Assembly: GCF_010731695.1 (NCBI RefSeq)
Contig: NZ_AP022586.1
Span: 5,208,001-5,272,000, forward strand
Origin: Mycolicibacterium litorale
GTDB taxonomy: Bacteria > Actinomycetota > Actinomycetes > Mycobacteriales > Mycobacteriaceae
Direction: 5' to 3'
Length of the DNA: 64,000 nt
Shown here: piece by piece, positions 62,751 to 64,000 of the stretch
Position numbering within the stretch: the first letter of the stretch is position 1
How the letters are laid out: the number at the start of each line of letters is the position of its first letter
The notes under the pieces: generated by a model
The model's input: the letters and a program-made list of their open reading frames with translations, nothing else
What the model was told of the DNA's origin: nothing
The model's database searches: none
Position numbers and translations under genes: made by a program

Positions 62751-64000
62751 GTTCGCAGACCGACCAGACCACCGGTGACGTCGTCACCGACACTCCCGAA
62801 CGCCCGCGGCGCCACCCCCTGCTCATCTGGGCATGGGGTCTGGTCCGGCTGGACTTCACCGGCATCGCGTGCGGCGCACTGTTCTTCTGCCTGTCGCTGA
62901 CCCCGTCACTGCTGCCACGCGGCTGGCTGTTCCAGGGCCTCATCGGCGGCCTGAACGGCGCGATCGGTTACGGCATCGGGGTCTTCATCGCGAAGATGTT
63001 GTCGCGCTTCGTGGTACGCGGCCGCGACTGGCGGCCGCCGCCACGTCGCACGCTCCATGCCCTCAAGGCCGGCATCGTCGCGCTCGCGCTGGGGGCCAGC
63101 GTCCTGATGCTCATCCCGGCGGCCGCCTGGCAGCGGCAGGTCTCGGCCGAGATGGGTCTACCGGGCCCCGATACGCCCGGCTATCTTCGCGTGCTGGTGA
63201 TCGCCGCACTGGTCGGCGCGGTCTGCGTGGCCGTCAGCCGCGTGGTGCTCGACTCCATCAAGACCCTTGCCCGCTGGCTCATCCGGAGGTGGCGGCTCAG
63301 CGACGAGATGGCCCTGCTGATCGGCACCGCGGCGATTGTGGTCGTCCTCATCACGCTGATCAACGGCGTACTGCTGCAGGGGTTCCTCGCCGGCGCCAGT
63401 CGCGTCTTCCAGCCGCAGAACACCACCACCCGCGCGGGCGTCAGCCAGCCGACGGCACCCGAACGTTCCGGCAGCCCCGCGTCTTTCGCGGCCTGGGACA
63501 CCCTGGGCTACCAGGGCCGCAACTTCGTCGGCACCGGACCCGATGTCGACGACCTCGAGCGGGTCAACGGCAGACCGGCCCGTGAACCGATCCGCGTCTA
63601 CGCCGGCCTGCAGACCGCCGACACCGACGAACAGCGGATCGCGGTGGTGCTCAGCGAGCTGGAACGGACCGGGGCGTTCGACCGGGAACTGCTCGTCATC
63701 GTGCCCACCACCGGAACCGGATGGGTCAACCCGGTGGCCGCCCGCGCGCTGGAGCTGATGTACAACGGCGACACCGCCATGGTGGCGATGCAGTATTCGT
63801 ACCTGCCGAGCTGGATTTCGTTCCTCGGTGACCAGCAGAAGTCGATGGAATCGGGTCGCATGCTGATCGACGCCGTGCAGCAGCGGTGGGCGCAGCGCCC
63901 GCCGCAACAACGGCCGCGGCTCGTGCTCTACGGCGAGAGTCTGGGATCGATGGCCGGCCAGGGTGCGTTCGGCTGGCTGCCCGACATCGCCGATATGGGA
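62747..64000 (+). CDS. membrane alpha/beta-hydrolase, Abhydrolase_9 type (3' end cut by window)
   Basis: An open frame of 418 codons running off the window end. It starts GTG in a 4-bp overlap with purL (protein [13 protein letters not shown]...). Four or more hydrophobic helices lie in residues 25-220: [72 protein letters not shown]. An alpha/beta-hydrolase domain follows, with [15 protein letters not shown] and the nucleophile elbow [13 protein letters not shown] close to the end. This matches the PF10081 group of multi-helix hydrolases in mycobacteria, of unknown substrate. Catalytic Asp and His would lie beyond the window. Confidence 0.85.
   Translation, partial: MSSQTDQTTGDVVTDTPERPRRHPLLIWAWGLVRLDFTGIACGALFFCLSLTPSLLPRGWLFQGLIGGLNGAIGYGIGVFIAKMLSRFVVRGRDWRPPPRRTLHALKAGIVALALGASVLMLIPAAAWQRQVSAEMGLPGPDTPGYLRVLVIAALVGAVCVAVSRVVLDSIKTLARWLIRRWRLSDEMALLIGTAAIVVVLITLINGVLLQGFLAGASRVFQPQNTTTRAGVSQPTAPERSGSPASFAAWDTLGYQGRNFVGTGPDVDDLERVNGRPAREPIRVYAGLQTADTDEQRIAVVLSELERTGAFDRELLVIVPTTGTGWVNPVAARALELMYNGDTAMVAMQYSYLPSWISFLGDQQKSMESGRMLIDAVQQRWAQRPPQQRPRLVLYGESLGSMAGQGAFGWLPDIADMG

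Overview
The window is chromosomal DNA of a fast-growing, probably environmental mycobacterium (Mycolicibacterium type). GC is very high, and GTG starts, ATGA/GTGA stop-start overlaps and TANNNT leaderless promoters are frequent. Gene content and order between about 17 and 63 kb follow, with insertions, the M. tuberculosis segment Rv0756c-Rv0804 (phoPR, adhB, cyp51, cyp123, aldA, purD, purB, cyp126, purC, ptrB, purSQ, pepC, purL). Names taken from M. tuberculosis are by recalled similarity and position, not by a search.

Region by region. 1-4.4 kb: the 3' end of a sterol-import mce4 operon (MceF, two Mce-associated proteins), then otsA and a 54-residue gene on the other strand. 4.4-7.1 kb: enoyl-CoA hydratase, an SDR behind a KstR-type operator, and a 3-hydroxyisobutyrate-dehydrogenase-like enzyme. 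7.2-13.1 kb: a molybdenum hydroxylase set (2Fe-2S, FAD, CoxG-like and molybdopterin subunits) divergent from an MFS permease. 13.1-16.7 kb: a YkvA protein, a GH13 trehalose-synthase-like enzyme coupled to an LLM oxidoreductase, and a proline/threonine-rich lipoprotein. 16.9-20.4 kb: tRNA-Thr, a decapeptide-repeat protein, phoP-phoR and a HIT protein. 20.5-33.3 kb: redox and lipid metabolism, with an SDR, KSI-like protein, adhB, NTF2-like protein, ferredoxin, cyp51, SDR, cyp123 and TetR on the minus strand, and aldehyde dehydrogenase, SDR, a second dehydrogenase, a CMD protein and an unknown 408-residue protein on the plus strand. 33.3-43 kb: TetR/CYP125-like pair, purD, a Tat-type esterase, TetR, an APC permease, DUF429, purB and cyp126. 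43-51.9 kb: DUF1707 and DUF559 proteins, a membrane protein, purC, ptrB, doxX/TetR, glutathione peroxidase and secreted or hydrolase genes. 51.9-64 kb: purS-purQ, an LLM/XRE-type divergent pair, M18 aminopeptidase, VOC protein, a PE-PPE-domain protein, a cation/proton antiporter, purL and a membrane alpha/beta-hydrolase cut by the window end.

Two themes connect the genes. The first is de novo purine synthesis (purD, B, C, S, Q, L). It is dispersed, and every transcription unit begins with a TANNNT hexamer 6-8 nt before the start codon, the leaderless-mRNA arrangement. The second is sterol/lipid redox chemistry: mce4 remnants, a KstR-type site and four P450s (cyp51, cyp123, a CYP125-like enzyme, cyp126) with a ferredoxin and many SDRs.

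For several regulators I can see plausible operators: a PhoP direct repeat at phoP, a duplicated GGACA-N2-TGTCC site at the cyp51/aldA divergent promoters, dyads at the TetR/doxX and XRE/LLM pairs, and an inverted repeat at the CYP125-like promoter. There are no transposases, integrases, CRISPR arrays or phage genes. I found no clear-cut new defence or biosynthetic system. The least explained items are the decapeptide-repeat protein, the 408-residue protein, the PE-PPE protein without its catalytic serine, the molybdenum hydroxylase cluster, and a 25-bp tandem repeat that carries a ribosome-binding site.
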